64,000 nucleotides of DNA from Microvirga subterranea (GTDB lineage Bacteria; Pseudomonadota; Alphaproteobacteria; Rhizobiales; Beijerinckiaceae). The DNA lies in contig NZ_QQBB01000002.1 of NCBI RefSeq assembly GCF_003350535.1, forward strand, positions 1 to 64,000. The letters run 5' to 3'. Position 1 is the first letter of the stretch; the number at the start of each line of letters is the position of its first letter. Under the pieces are notes generated by a model, which worked only from the letters and a program-made list of their open reading frames with translations, was not told where the DNA came from and did not search any database. Position numbers and translations under genes: made by a program. Below, one piece after another: positions 18,521-29,939 of the stretch.

Positions 18521-19405
18521 TCAGGTGGACGGTCCACGCTGGAGCGCCCGGAATCCGAGAGGCGACAGGCCTGTCTTGTTCTTGAAGAAGCGCGCGAAGT
18601 AGGACGGGTCCTCGAATGCGAGGGCGAGCGCGATCTCCTTTGCGCTGAACGACGTGAAGGTGAGATAGCGCTTGGCTTCGAGGACGAGGCGCTCGTGGAT
18701 CATCCCGAGCGCCGTGTCGCCGAGCTGCTCGCGGCAGATGCGGTTGAGATGGGCCGGCGTGAGGCCGAGGCGGCGGGCATAGGCCTCGACCGGCTTGTGG
18801 GTGCGGTAGTCCTGATCCACCAGCTGGCGGAACCGCAGGGCATGGTGGCGCGCCCTGTCACGCACGCCCGGTGTCGAGGCGATCGACAGACGTTGCAGCC
18901 GGTGGACCGTGATGAGGACGAGGGCGAGGCGAGCCTCGATGACCCCGAGCCGTCCCGGCTCCCGCGTCCCGAACTCCGCCGCGATGCTAGCGATGTCGTC
19001 CGCGATCGCCCGGGCGATGGCGTCACGCCCGGCCAACGGCACGAACTGCACCTGCCGGAAGGTGCTCTCGATGTTCCCTGCCGCCTGGAGGATCGCCGGC
19101 AGGCGGTCCTGGAACAGGGTCAGCACGGTCCCTTCCACGTCAGGCCGGAAGGAGTAGCCGTGCACCACCATCGGCGGCAGCGTGATCAGGCTCGGGCCTT
19201 CGAGATGGCCATGCTGGCCGTCGACGACGATGTCCGCCTTGCCGCTCCCGAGGTGGAGGATCTGGAACAGGTTCTCGTGCCGGTGCGGCTGGATCTCGTA
19301 ATTGTACAATCGGCTGCGCGACTGGATCGTCTCGCAATGAACCCAGTCGGTTCGCGCGCCATCCTTGAATTCTCCATAAAGGGAATAGGTTGGGATCGTT
19401 TCCAT
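18521..19405 (-). CDS. AraC-family regulator, probable activator of pobA
   Basis: 294 residues: an N-terminal cupin-like sensing domain (QPHRHENLFQILHLGSG) and a C-terminal pair of helix-turn-helix units (VEAYARRLGLTPAHLNRI; FSAKEIALALAFEDPSYFARFF). It is divergent from pobA and of the type that activates 4-hydroxybenzoate hydroxylase genes (PobC of Pseudomonas, PobR of Azotobacter). The effector is expected to be 4-hydroxybenzoate. Three TTGTCC repeats lie in the shared upstream region. Confidence 0.88.
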   Translation of the reverse strand: METIPTYSLYGEFKDGARTDWVHCETIQSRSRLYNYEIQPHRHENLFQILHLGSGKADIVVDGQHGHLEGPSLITLPPMVVHGYSFRPDVEGTVLTLFQDRLPAILQAAGNIESTFRQVQFVPLAGRDAIARAIADDIASIAAEFGTREPGRLGVIEARLALVLITVHRLQRLSIASTPGVRDRARHHALRFRQLVDQDYRTHKPVEAYARRLGLTPAHLNRICREQLGDTALGMIHERLVLEAKRYLTFTSFSAKEIALALAFEDPSYFARFFKNKTGLSPLGFRALQRGPST

Positions 19406-19425
19406 GAGGCGGCCGGGTCTTCTGA

Positions 19426-20724
<1,299 letters not shown>

Positions 20725-20765
20725 GATTCGACCCGCCCCCCGATCCGGGTGTGAAAAGCCCTTAA

Positions 20766-20808
20766 GACCAGTATGGACAGAGGGCGACCAATATGAGACC
20801 AGTTATGG
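20766..20808 (+). repeat. Three GACCA-TATG repeats in front of the PP2C-like gene
   Basis: GACCAGTATGG (20766), GACCAATATGA (20786) and GACCAGTTATGG (20797) lie 20 and 11 bp apart, ending one base before the GTG start of the next gene. They could be an operator array (GACCA is a half site for some GntR proteins). A six-codon open frame starting at 20793 lies inside them and its TGA overlaps the GTG. Confidence 0.5.
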
Positions 20809-20809
20809 A

Positions 20810-21682
20810 GTGAACCAGACTGGCCCTCATTCCCGCTTCCGGTTGCTGCATTGGCAATCCGTGCCCGGATCCCACGTCAACGAAGACGGAGCGGGATTGC
20901 ATGGCCATGCGGCTTGGATCATCGACGGAGCGACTGGGGTCTCGGACCGCAAATTGACCTCGGGCGGCTCCGATGCGGCATGGCTCGCCGGCACGATCGA
21001 CGAGAGGTTGACGCACCTCGCCTCGAACGGCGGGTCGGAGCATTTCGACCACCTCGAACACAGCATCCGGGGCGCCTTCGAAGCCGAGACCGCCTATGCG
21101 GATCTCCCCGGCGACGAACACGCCCCCTCGGCCTGCCTCGGCTTTCTTCGCCTCCTTGAGCGGTCCGCGAGCGGATTGCTGCGCCTCGAAGGGCATTTCC
21201 TGGGCGACGTGGTCGCCCTGGTTCCGACCGAGAACGGCATCGTCCGGTGGACGGACGAGCGCTCCAAGCCCTTCGAGCGGCGGACCCTGGCGGCTCTCGA
21301 AGGCGCGAGTCGCGAGCCCGGCGCGATGCCGGAGGCGGTGAGGCGGCAGATCCAGGAGAACCGGACCAGGCTGAACCATCCGGAAGGTTACTGGGTGGTG
21401 AACCCGCGCCGTCCCTGGGCCGGCCGCCAATTGCGCTTCGAGGCCGCGATCGCGCCCGGGCAGCCGGTGGTGCTGGCGACGGACGGCTTCATGCGCCTCG
21501 TGGACGTGTTCGCTGCCTATTCGGATTCCTCGATTCATGCCGGCCTGTCTGCCGGGGAGGGGGAGCGCCTGATGCAGGAGTTGCGCAAGCGGGAGCGCGA
21601 GGATGCGTGGGCGGGGCTCTATCCGCGGGTCAAGATCCACGACGACGCCACGGTCCTCGTGGTGGCGCCCGAACACGAATGA
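20810..21682 (+). CDS. PP2C-like protein phosphatase family protein
   Basis: 290 residues from a GTG. Motifs of the PP2C family are present: NEDGAG (24-29), WIIDGATGV (36-44), LATDGFMRL, and DDATVLVV near the C-terminus, giving the acidic residues that bind the metal pair. It is cytoplasmic, with no other domain. The target phosphoprotein is unknown. It lies 85 bp after pobA and 59 bp before a sugar-transport operon, so it could belong to either or neither. An in-frame ATG upstream is not available, so GTG is the likely start. Confidence 0.7.
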   Translation: MNQTGPHSRFRLLHWQSVPGSHVNEDGAGLHGHAAWIIDGATGVSDRKLTSGGSDAAWLAGTIDERLTHLASNGGSEHFDHLEHSIRGAFEAETAYADLPGDEHAPSACLGFLRLLERSASGLLRLEGHFLGDVVALVPTENGIVRWTDERSKPFERRTLAALEGASREPGAMPEAVRRQIQENRTRLNHPEGYWVVNPRRPWAGRQLRFEAAIAPGQPVVLATDGFMRLVDVFAAYSDSSIHAGLSAGEGERLMQELRKREREDAWAGLYPRVKIHDDATVLVVAPEHE

Positions 21683-21741
21683 CGGAATTCCGCAGGGCAG
21701 GCCCGAACGGAGGCCCTGCGGTGGGAGGAAGGACTTCAACG

Positions 21742-23004
21742 ATGAGGGAACTCAAGATGAAACTGACGAGACGACTTCTGCTCGGCGCCGCCGCTGGCGG
21801 CTACCTACTCTCGGCCGGCGCCGCAATGGCCAAGACCGAGCTGACCTTCTGGAGCTGGCGCCAGGAAGACAAGGCCTTCTACAACGAGATCATCAAGAAG
21901 TTCCAGGAGAAGGAGCCTGAGATCTCGGTCAAGTTCGAGACCTACGCGCCCGAGAACTACCAGACGATCCTCTCCACGGCGCTCGCCGCCGGCCGCGGCC
22001 CGGACGTCATCCAGGTCCGCGCCTACGGCAACCTCGAGACGATCGCGACGCCGGGCTACCTGCTGGCGCTCGACAAGCAGAACGTGCCGGAGCTGGCCAA
22101 CTTCCCCGAAGCGTCTCTCGCAGCCGAGACCCTGCGCTCGGACGGCAAGGTCTATGCGGTCCCCTTCGCGATGCAGACCCAGCTCGTGGTCTACAACAAG
22201 AAGATCTTCAAGGATAATGGCCTCAACCCGCCGAAGACATGGGACGAGCTGATGAGCGTCGCCCAGGCCCTGAAGGCGAAAAACATCAGCCCCTTCGCCA
22301 ACGGCACCGCGACCGCGTGGCAGAACGAGACCATCGTCGGCGGCCTCCTGTCCTCCATGCTCGGCAAGCAGTTCGAGGAGGACATCGTCTCCGGCAAGGC
22401 GAACTTCACCGACCCGCGCTTCGTCAACGCCCTTACGAAGCTGAAGGACGTGAGCCAGTACTTCTCGCCGAACTTCACCGGCGTCGACTATCCGTCCTCG
22501 CAGCAGCTTTTCGTGGCGGGACGCGGCGCGATGTTCGCCGGCGGCTCCTACGAGATCGCCAACTTCAAGAACCAGAACCCCACGCTCGACCTCGGCGTGT
22601 TCTCGGCTCCGGTGCTGAAGGCCGGCGACCAGGCGCTCGTCGCCACCTACTATGACGGCGGCTATGCGGTGAACGCGAAGTCGGACAAGAAGGACGCGGC
22701 GCTCAAGTTCGTCCGCTTCCTCGCGACGCCCGAATACGGCACGGCCTTCACCAACCAGCTGAAGAACCTGTCGCCGATCAAGGGCATCAAGATCGAGGAT
22801 CCGATCACCCAGGAAGTGGCGAAGCTTGCCGAGAACTCCATGTCCTACCTGATGCTCGTGCGCTTCCGCTATCAGGAGCCGAGCGGCTCGGTTCTGCTGC
22901 AGTCGAACGTGCAGAAGATGCTCGCCGGCCAGCAGACCCCCGAGCAGGCAGCCGCCGAGATCAACAAGGGCATCGCGACCTACTACAAGCCGTTCCAGAA
23001 GTAA
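21742..23004 (+). CDS. Carbohydrate ABC transporter substrate-binding protein
   Basis: 420 residues of the family-1 extracellular binding proteins. The signal peptide has a twin-arginine-like start (KLTRRLLLGAAAGGYLLSAG), then TELTFWSWRQEDKAFYNEI. GGGAGGAAGG precedes ATG 21742; ATG 21757 is a possible alternative. It feeds the two permeases and ATPase that follow. A strong terminator-like hairpin lies between this gene and the permeases. The nanE gene within the operon suggests an amino-sugar-related substrate, but this is inference. Confidence 0.88.
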   Translation: MRELKMKLTRRLLLGAAAGGYLLSAGAAMAKTELTFWSWRQEDKAFYNEIIKKFQEKEPEISVKFETYAPENYQTILSTALAAGRGPDVIQVRAYGNLETIATPGYLLALDKQNVPELANFPEASLAAETLRSDGKVYAVPFAMQTQLVVYNKKIFKDNGLNPPKTWDELMSVAQALKAKNISPFANGTATAWQNETIVGGLLSSMLGKQFEEDIVSGKANFTDPRFVNALTKLKDVSQYFSPNFTGVDYPSSQQLFVAGRGAMFAGGSYEIANFKNQNPTLDLGVFSAPVLKAGDQALVATYYDGGYAVNAKSDKKDAALKFVRFLATPEYGTAFTNQLKNLSPIKGIKIEDPITQEVAKLAENSMSYLMLVRFRYQEPSGSVLLQSNVQKMLAGQQTPEQAAAEINKGIATYYKPFQK

Positions 23005-23016
23005 GGCTTCTGCACG

Positions 23017-23049
23017 GGGCGGCGGACTGCCATGTCCGCCGCCCTTTTT
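23017..23049 (+). terminator. Intrinsic terminator between binding-protein and permease genes
   Basis: GGGCGGCGGAC (23017-23027) and GTCCGCCGCCC (23034-23044) form a perfect 11-bp stem with a 6-nt loop, followed at once by TTTTT (23045-23049). This is a textbook intrinsic terminator placed inside the operon, so the binding protein would be made in excess over the membrane parts. Confidence 0.85.
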
Positions 23050-23066
23050 GACGAAGGTTTGAGCCC

Positions 23067-23999
23067 ATGCCCGTCTCGCCCAAACAGGCCCGCACATGGA
23101 AGCACCGCAGCTGGGTGGCGTTTCTCATCGTCCCGCCGGTCGTCTTCATGACCCTGTTCGTGGTCTATCCGATCCTGTCCGCCTTCGCCTACGCCTTCTA
23201 TGAATGGCGAGGGCTGGCGCGGGGCGAGTTCGTGGGTCTTGCGAACTTCAGGGACGTGCTGTTCGGTCCCACCATGGCGCCCGTGGTGTGGAACGCCTTC
23301 CTGCACAACGTCTATGCGCTCGTCGCGCTCATGATCATCCAGAACGGCGGCGGATTCTTCCTGGCGTGGCTCCTCTACAAGGAGCCCTTCGGCTTCCGCT
23401 TCCACCGGGTCGCGGTCTTCGTTCCCGTCGTGCTCTCGACGATCATCGTCGGCTTCCTCTGGAAGCTCTTTCTCAACCCGAATTTCGGCCTCATCAACCA
23501 GGCGCTCTACACGGTCGGGCTCGATTCATTAGCGAAGCCCTGGCTCGGCGATTCATCGACTGCGCTCGGCGCGCTGATCCTCGCCAATGCGTGGCACTTC
23601 GTGGGCTTCCCGACCCTGGTCTACCTCGCGGGCATGCAGCGTATCCCCTCCGAGATCATCGAGGCGGCGCGGCTCGACGGCACCACCGAATGGCAGCTTC
23701 TCAAGAACGTTGTCTGGCCGCTGGTGGCGCCAAGCACCACGATCCTGTTCACGCTCCTCTTCATCGGCGCTTTCAACTGGTTCGAGATCCCGTACGTGAT
23801 GGCGGGCCTCGACGGCTCGCCCTTCGGCTCGACCGACGTGCTGGGCCTCGTCTTCTACCGCACCGCCTTCGGCAACCAGAGCGCTAGCATCCAGAACTTC
23901 GGCCAGGGCTCGGCGCTCGCCACGCTGATCTTCCTGTTCATCGTGGTGTTCGCGTCGATGCTCACCCTGTGGCTGCGCCGTCGGGAGATCCAGTTTTGA
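23067..23999 (+). CDS. Carbohydrate ABC transporter permease (MalF/UgpA type)
   Basis: 310 residues with several membrane segments and the EAA coupling loop (IPSEIIEAARLDGTTEWQLL). The N-terminus is a short basic stretch, then a long first membrane span (LIVPPVVFMTLFVVYPILS). It pairs with the next gene product to form the channel. GAAGG lies upstream of the ATG. It follows the terminator-like hairpin after the binding-protein gene. Confidence 0.88.
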   Translation: MPVSPKQARTWKHRSWVAFLIVPPVVFMTLFVVYPILSAFAYAFYEWRGLARGEFVGLANFRDVLFGPTMAPVVWNAFLHNVYALVALMIIQNGGGFFLAWLLYKEPFGFRFHRVAVFVPVVLSTIIVGFLWKLFLNPNFGLINQALYTVGLDSLAKPWLGDSSTALGALILANAWHFVGFPTLVYLAGMQRIPSEIIEAARLDGTTEWQLLKNVVWPLVAPSTTILFTLLFIGAFNWFEIPYVMAGLDGSPFGSTDVLGLVFYRTAFGNQSASIQNFGQGSALATLIFLFIVVFASMLTLWLRRREIQF

Positions 24000-24856
24000 A
24001 GACCGAAGCCGAGACCCTGCACGGTGCGGCGCAGCCGCGGCCTATCTCGTTCGCGTTCCTGGCTCAGATCATTCTGATCATGAACTCGTTCATCATGCTC
24101 TATCCCGTCGTCGTGATGGTGCTCTCCGCCTTCAAGACGACGGGCGAGATCTTCGAGCACCCCTTCGCGCTACCCGACTTCACGCAGGTGCAGAACTTCA
24201 CCCGCGTTCTCGGCGAGACGTCGATGCCGACCTACTTCGTGAACTCGATCATCGTGACGGGCGTGTCGATCCTCCTCATCCTCGTGCTCGGCACCATGGC
24301 GGGATATGCGGTGGCCCGCTACGAGTCGCGCACCAACACCTTCATCCTGCTGTTCTTTCTCGCGGGACTCATGCTGCCCCTGAAGCTCGCGGTCATCCCG
24401 CTCTTCATCCTGCTGCGCGACCTGGGCCTGCTCGACACCCGCTGGAGCCTGATCGTCACCTACACGGCGATCGGGCTGCCGTCCGCGGTGTTCATCATGG
24501 CGGGCTTCCTGCGCTCGCTGCCCTCGGAGCTCGAGGATGCAGCCCGCATCGACGGGGCGTCGGAGCCGCGCATCATGTGGTCAGTCATGCTGCCGCTCGC
24601 GCGCCCGCCCATGGCGATCGCGGCGATCCAGAACGCGGTGCCGATCTGGAACGACTTCTTCTTCCCGCTCGTGTTCATCCAGACCGACGCCTACAAGACC
24701 CTGCCGCAGGGGCTGACGACCTTCATGGGCGAGTACACCACGGACTGGGGCATGCTGTTCGCCGGCCTCACCATCGCGGCGGCGCCCATCACGCTGCTCT
24801 ACATCGCCCTGTCGCGCCAGTTCATCCAGGGCATGACGGCCGGCGCGGTGAAATAG
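23996..24856 (+). CDS. Carbohydrate ABC transporter permease (MalG/UgpE type)
   Basis: 286 residues with membrane segments and the EAA loop (LPSELEDAARIDGASEPRIM). The start is uncertain: TTG 23996 overlaps the stop of the upstream permease (TTGA) and has GGGAG eight bases before it, so it was chosen; a GTG at 23969 would add nine residues. It works with the upstream permease. The nanE ATG follows its stop directly. Confidence 0.85.
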   Translation: MKTEAETLHGAAQPRPISFAFLAQIILIMNSFIMLYPVVVMVLSAFKTTGEIFEHPFALPDFTQVQNFTRVLGETSMPTYFVNSIIVTGVSILLILVLGTMAGYAVARYESRTNTFILLFFLAGLMLPLKLAVIPLFILLRDLGLLDTRWSLIVTYTAIGLPSAVFIMAGFLRSLPSELEDAARIDGASEPRIMWSVMLPLARPPMAIAAIQNAVPIWNDFFFPLVFIQTDAYKTLPQGLTTFMGEYTTDWGMLFAGLTIAAAPITLLYIALSRQFIQGMTAGAVK

Positions 24857-24859
24857 GAG

Positions 24860-25555
24860 ATGACCGTGCTAATCCCGAAGGGCACTCTCGTGGTCTCCTG
24901 CCAGGCCCGCGCGGACAACCCGCTGCACGGCCCCGTCTACATGGCCGCCATGGCGCTTGCGGCCGAGGCCGGCGGCGCGAAGGGTATCCGGGCGAACGGC
25001 GCCGAGGACGTCGCGGCCATCCGCGCCGTCACGAAGCTTCCGATCATCGGCATCGCGAAGGTGTGGGACGACCGCTTCCCGGTCTACATCACGCCGGACT
25101 TCGACAGCGCCGCCAGGGTCGCCGAATCCGGCGCCGACATCGTCGGCATCGATGCGACGCCGCGCCCGCGCAACGGCGAGCCGGTCGAGCGCCTGATCGC
25201 CCGGATCCGCCACGAGCTCGGCCGGGAGGTCTTCGCCGACATCTCCACGCTGGAGGAGGGCAGGGCGGCTGCGGCTTGCGGCGCCACCTACGTGGCCACG
25301 ACGCTTTCCGGCTACACCGAGGAAACTGCGCCGCGCAAATCCGCGGGTCCGGACTTCGATCTCCTGTCCGCCCTGGTCGAATCCGTGTCGGTGCCGGTCG
25401 TGGCCGAAGGCCGCTTCGACACGCCCGATCTCGTGGCGGAAGCGCTTGCGCGCGGCGCCCATGCGGTGGTGGTCGGGACTGCGATCACCAATCCGCGCGA
25501 GATCACGAAGAAATTCGTCCGGGCCATCGAGGCCCGGGCAGGCAACGGACCATAG
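24860..25555 (+). CDS. nanE: Putative N-acetylmannosamine-6-phosphate 2-epimerase
   Basis: 231 residues of the NanE TIM-barrel family: GIRANG, the catalytic Lys in IIGIAKVW, VYITPDFD, DATPRPR, and VVAEGRFDTP with the catalytic Glu, then VVGTAITNP. NanE converts ManNAc-6-phosphate to GlcNAc-6-phosphate in sialic acid or ManNAc breakdown. It sits between the permease and ATPase genes of a sugar importer, with TAGGAG overlapping the previous stop. No nanA or nanK is nearby, so the exact substrate may differ. Confidence 0.85.
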   Translation: MTVLIPKGTLVVSCQARADNPLHGPVYMAAMALAAEAGGAKGIRANGAEDVAAIRAVTKLPIIGIAKVWDDRFPVYITPDFDSAARVAESGADIVGIDATPRPRNGEPVERLIARIRHELGREVFADISTLEEGRAAAACGATYVATTLSGYTEETAPRKSAGPDFDLLSALVESVSVPVVAEGRFDTPDLVAEALARGAHAVVVGTAITNPREITKKFVRAIEARAGNGP

Positions 25556-25599
25556 CCGCCTCCCGACCGGGGCGCATCTGTCACAGGACGGAAGTTGAG

Positions 25600-26670
<1,071 letters not shown>

Positions 26671-26783
26671 GGCAGGCAGGCGCTTGGGCGGAGAGACGAG
26701 GCAGGTTATAACACAAACGTGAAGGCACCCCCGGCCTGCTCGGGTGTACCCATCTGGAAGCCTTTTCCAATCGAGGTGCTGCC

Positions 26784-27731
26784 GTGTTGATCCGCCGTCC
26801 TTCAGACATCCTCCCGTCCGAAATCACGCCGCGGGACGCCTATCTCAATCGCCGCCGCCTGCTCGCGGGCGCGGCCGGCCTCGCCCTGGCGGCCGGCCTG
26901 CCGAAGCCCTCCCGGGCCGCGGCCCTCAGCGCGGTGAAGAGCCCGCTCTCGGCCACAGACGAGAAGCTGACGAGCCGTGAGGACATCACCACCTACAACA
27001 ACTACTACGAGTTCGGCACCGACAAGGCCTCTCCCGCCGCCAAGGCCAAGACGCTCAAGACCTCGCCCTGGACCGTCAAGGTCGACGGTTTGGTCGCGAA
27101 ACCGGCGGATTACGCCCTGGAGGACATCCTCAAGCCGGTGACGCTGGAGGAGCGGATCTACCGCATGCGCTGCGTCGAGGGCTGGTCGATGGTCATCCCC
27201 TGGGTGGGCTTCCCGCTGGCAGACCTGATCAAGCGGGTCGAGCCCCTCGGCAGCGCCAAGTACGTCGCCTTCGAGACCGCCTTCCGACCCGACGAGATGC
27301 CCGGCACCGACACGATCTTCCCGGTCCTCGACTGGCCCTATGTGGAAGGCCTGCGGATGGACGAGGCGATGCATCCGCTCACCATCCTGGCCGTTGGGCT
27401 CTACGGCGAAACCCTGCCGAACCAGAACGGCGCGCCGATCCGGATCGTCGTGCCGTGGAAATACGGCTTCAAAGGCATCAAGTCGATCACCCGCATCAGC
27501 TTCGTCGAGAAGCAGCCGGAAACCGCCTGGAACAAGCAGGCGCCCGACGAGTACGGCTTCTACGCCAACGTGAACCCGAAGGTGGATCACCCGCGCTGGA
27601 GCCAGGCGACGGAGCGTCGGATCGGGGAGGGCGGGCTGTTCGTGAAACGCCGCCCGACGCTACCTTTCAACGGCTATGCCGACCAGGTGGCGCAGCTCTA
27701 TGCCGGCATGGACCTGAAGAAGTTCTACTGA
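26784..27731 (+). CDS. msrP: MsrP: periplasmic protein-methionine-sulfoxide reductase, molybdenum subunit
   Basis: 315 residues starting at GTG. A twin-arginine signal ([19 protein letters not shown]) exports the folded, cofactor-loaded protein. Cys130 in [14 protein letters not shown] is the Mo ligand of the YedY/sulfite-oxidase fold. It reduces oxidised Met residues in envelope proteins, with electrons from MsrQ. Its TGA overlaps the msrQ ATG. The 113-bp region before it shows no obvious operator. Confidence 0.93.
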   Translation: MLIRRPSDILPSEITPRDAYLNRRRLLAGAAGLALAAGLPKPSRAAALSAVKSPLSATDEKLTSREDITTYNNYYEFGTDKASPAAKAKTLKTSPWTVKVDGLVAKPADYALEDILKPVTLEERIYRMRCVEGWSMVIPWVGFPLADLIKRVEPLGSAKYVAFETAFRPDEMPGTDTIFPVLDWPYVEGLRMDEAMHPLTILAVGLYGETLPNQNGAPIRIVVPWKYGFKGIKSITRISFVEKQPETAWNKQAPDEYGFYANVNPKVDHPRWSQATERRIGEGGLFVKRRPTLPFNGYADQVAQLYAGMDLKKFY

Positions 27732-28375
27732 TGGCCGGACCCATTTCAGCGCAGGGGGCTAAGCGCGGCTTCGCCGTGCCTCAGGTCCCGAAGATCGCCG
27801 TCTACGTCATCGGCTTCATCCCGGCGGTCTGGCTCTTCTATGAGGGCGTGAACGACCGGCTCGGCGCCGACCCGATGCGTTATCTGGAGCAGGCGCTCGG
27901 GCTCTGGGCCCTGCGCTTCCTCATCGCCAGCCTGACGGTGACGCCGCTGCGGCAGCTCGCGGGCGTCAACCTGCTGCGCTATCGTCGGGCGCTGGGGCTG
28001 CTCGCCTTCTACTATGCCGCCCTACATCTCGTGACCTATCTCGTGCTCGATCAGGGACTGGATTTCGCGGCGATCTGGGCGGACATCGTGAAGCGGCCCT
28101 ACATCACCATCGGCATGGCCACCTTCGTCATCCTCGTTCCGCTGGCGCTGACGTCGAACAATGCCGCGATCCGGCGGCTCGGTGGGCAGGCCTGGGCGCG
28201 CCTGCATCGGCTCGTCTATGTGGCGGCCATCGGCGCGGCGCTGCACTTCCTGCTGGTGGTGAAGTCCTGGCCGCCGGAGCCTCTGGTCTATACGGCCATC
28301 GTCCTCGTGCTGCTCGGCTACCGGCTCGTCCGGTCGCTCGCCAAGAAGGCGTCCCCGAGGCGGCGCCCTGCTTGA
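27731..28375 (+). CDS. msrQ: MsrQ: heme-binding membrane subunit of the MsrPQ system
   Basis: 214 residues with about six membrane segments of the ferric-reductase-like (YedZ) fold. Conserved His residues lie in YAALHLVTYLV, ARLHRLVYVA and AALHFLLVV, and can ligate heme. It passes electrons from the quinone pool or flavin to MsrP. Translation is coupled to msrP by the TGATG overlap. The C-terminus is basic (KKASPRRRPA). Confidence 0.92.
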   Translation: MAGPISAQGAKRGFAVPQVPKIAVYVIGFIPAVWLFYEGVNDRLGADPMRYLEQALGLWALRFLIASLTVTPLRQLAGVNLLRYRRALGLLAFYYAALHLVTYLVLDQGLDFAAIWADIVKRPYITIGMATFVILVPLALTSNNAAIRRLGGQAWARLHRLVYVAAIGAALHFLLVVKSWPPEPLVYTAIVLVLLGYRLVRSLAKKASPRRRPA

Positions 28376-28437
28376 AGCGCGGGGCGGCTCCGCTAGGATG
28401 CCGCCTTGGCCATAGCGGCATCGGACGGAGAGACCAT

Positions 28438-29247
28438 ATGCATCGACTGCGCCAGCTCCGGACGTCGGTAATCCGTGCGATCGCCGTGTCTCTCGTGCTC
28501 GCCCTCTCGGCCCAGGTCGCGGCAGCACAGACGAAGCCGGTGCTCGTCTTCGCGGCCGCGAGCCTGAAGAACGCCCTCGACGAGATCGGCGCGGCCTGGA
28601 CCCGCGAATCCGGCCGGAAGGTCACGATCTCCTATGCGGGCAGCAACGCCCTCGCGAAGCAGCTCGAAGCGGGAGCGCCCGCCGACATCTTCGTCTCGGC
28701 CGATCTGAACTGGATGGACTATGCGGCATCGAAGGATCTCGTCCGACCGGACACGCGCGTGAACCTCCTCGGCAATGCGCTCGTCCTCGTGGCGCCGAAG
28801 GATTCCACGGTTCAGGTCGACATCAGACCCGGGATCGATCTCGCGGCCGCGCTCGGCTCCGGCCGGCTCGCCATGGGCAACGTGGATGCGGTGCCGGCGG
28901 GCAGGTACGGCAGGGCGGCGCTCGAGAAGCTCGGGGCCTGGGAGGGCGTGAAGGACAAGGTCGCGCAGGCCGAGAACGTGCGGACAGCGCTCCTCTTCGT
29001 GTCGCGCGGGGAAGCGCCGCTGGGCATCGTCTACAAGACCGATGTGGCCTCCGATCAGAACGTGAAGGTCGTGGCGGAGTTTCCCGCCGACACCTACCCA
29101 CCGATCGTCTATCCGGTCGCGCGCCTCAAGGCATCGGACAATCCTGACGCGCAGGCCTTTCTTAATTTCCTCCGTTCCAAGCCCGCGAAGGCCCTGTTCG
29201 AGAAGCAGGGCTTCACCTTCGTCGACAAGCCGGCGACCGGTTCGTGA
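28438..29247 (+). CDS. modA: ModA: molybdate-binding periplasmic protein
   Basis: 269 residues with a signal peptide (VIRAIAVSLVLALSAQVAAA) and the ModA start VLVFAAASLKNALDEIG, where Ser and Ala contact molybdate, plus GNVDAVPAGRYG further on. The frame is open to 28372, but ATG 28438 has a GGAG upstream and gives a proper signal peptide. It begins 62 bases after msrQ, whose partner MsrP needs molybdenum cofactor. Its stop overlaps the modB start. Confidence 0.93.
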   Translation: MHRLRQLRTSVIRAIAVSLVLALSAQVAAAQTKPVLVFAAASLKNALDEIGAAWTRESGRKVTISYAGSNALAKQLEAGAPADIFVSADLNWMDYAASKDLVRPDTRVNLLGNALVLVAPKDSTVQVDIRPGIDLAAALGSGRLAMGNVDAVPAGRYGRAALEKLGAWEGVKDKVAQAENVRTALLFVSRGEAPLGIVYKTDVASDQNVKVVAEFPADTYPPIVYPVARLKASDNPDAQAFLNFLRSKPAKALFEKQGFTFVDKPATGS

Positions 29248-29939
29248 TCGACTGGCTTTCTCCCGAGGAATGGACCGCAGTCGGCTTGAGCCTCAAGGTT
29301 GCGCTGACGGCGATGGCGGCGAGCGTTCTGCCGGGCATCGCGGTCGCGCTGATTCTGGAGCGCGGGCGCTTCTGGGGACGGCAAGTCCTCGATGTGCTGG
29401 TGCATCTGCCGCTCGTGCTGCCGCCGGTGGTCGTCGGCTATTTCCTCCTGCTCGGCTTCGGGCGGCGCGGGCCGATCGGCGCCTTGCTGGACGAGCAGTT
29501 CGGGATCGTGTTCTCGTTCCGCTGGACGGGTGCTGCGCTCGCCTGCGCCATCATGGGATTCCCGCTGCTCGTGCGCGCCATCCGACTCTCCATCGAAGCC
29601 GTCGACCGAAAGCTGGAGGACGCAGCCGGGACGCTCGGCGCCCATCCGGTCTTCGTGTTCTTCGCCGTCACGCTGCCGCTGATCCTTCCGGGCATCCTCG
29701 CCGGCATGGTGTTGTCCTTCGCCAAGGCCATGGGCGAGTTCGGCGCCACCATCACCTTCGTGTCGAACATTCCCGGCGAGACCCAGACCCTGCCGTCGGC
29801 GATCTATACCTTCACGCAGGTTCCGGGCGGCGAAGCGGGCGCCCTGAGGCTCACTCTCGTGTCGATCGCGGTTTCGGTCGCGGCCCTGCTCGCCTCGGAA
29901 TGGATGGCGCGCCGCGTTCGGCGGAGGCTTGCCGCCTGA
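29244..29939 (+). CDS. modB: ModB: molybdate ABC transporter permease
   Basis: 231 residues from GTG, overlapping the modA stop (GTGA). About five membrane segments and the coupling loop (RKLEDAAGTLGAHPVFVFF-like region, here VDRKLEDAAGTLGAHP) are typical of ModB. The motif EFGATITFVSNIPGETQTLP near the C-terminus is a family hallmark (first 20 residues). It forms the channel with ModC. Its TGA overlaps the modC ATG. Confidence 0.93.
   Translation: MIDWLSPEEWTAVGLSLKVALTAMAASVLPGIAVALILERGRFWGRQVLDVLVHLPLVLPPVVVGYFLLLGFGRRGPIGALLDEQFGIVFSFRWTGAALACAIMGFPLLVRAIRLSIEAVDRKLEDAAGTLGAHPVFVFFAVTLPLILPGILAGMVLSFAKAMGEFGATITFVSNIPGETQTLPSAIYTFTQVPGGEAGALRLTLVSIAVSVAALLASEWMARRVRRRLAA

Noticed and set aside
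18333-18602. An 89-codon plus-strand frame opposite the small zinc-motif gene and the AraC-type gene
   Set aside because: The minus strand carries a better gene with a ribosome site and paired CxxCxGxG repeats. The plus frame has no such support.
26671-26783. Possible operator before msrP
   Set aside because: I looked for inverted repeats and promoter elements and found none clear enough to report.
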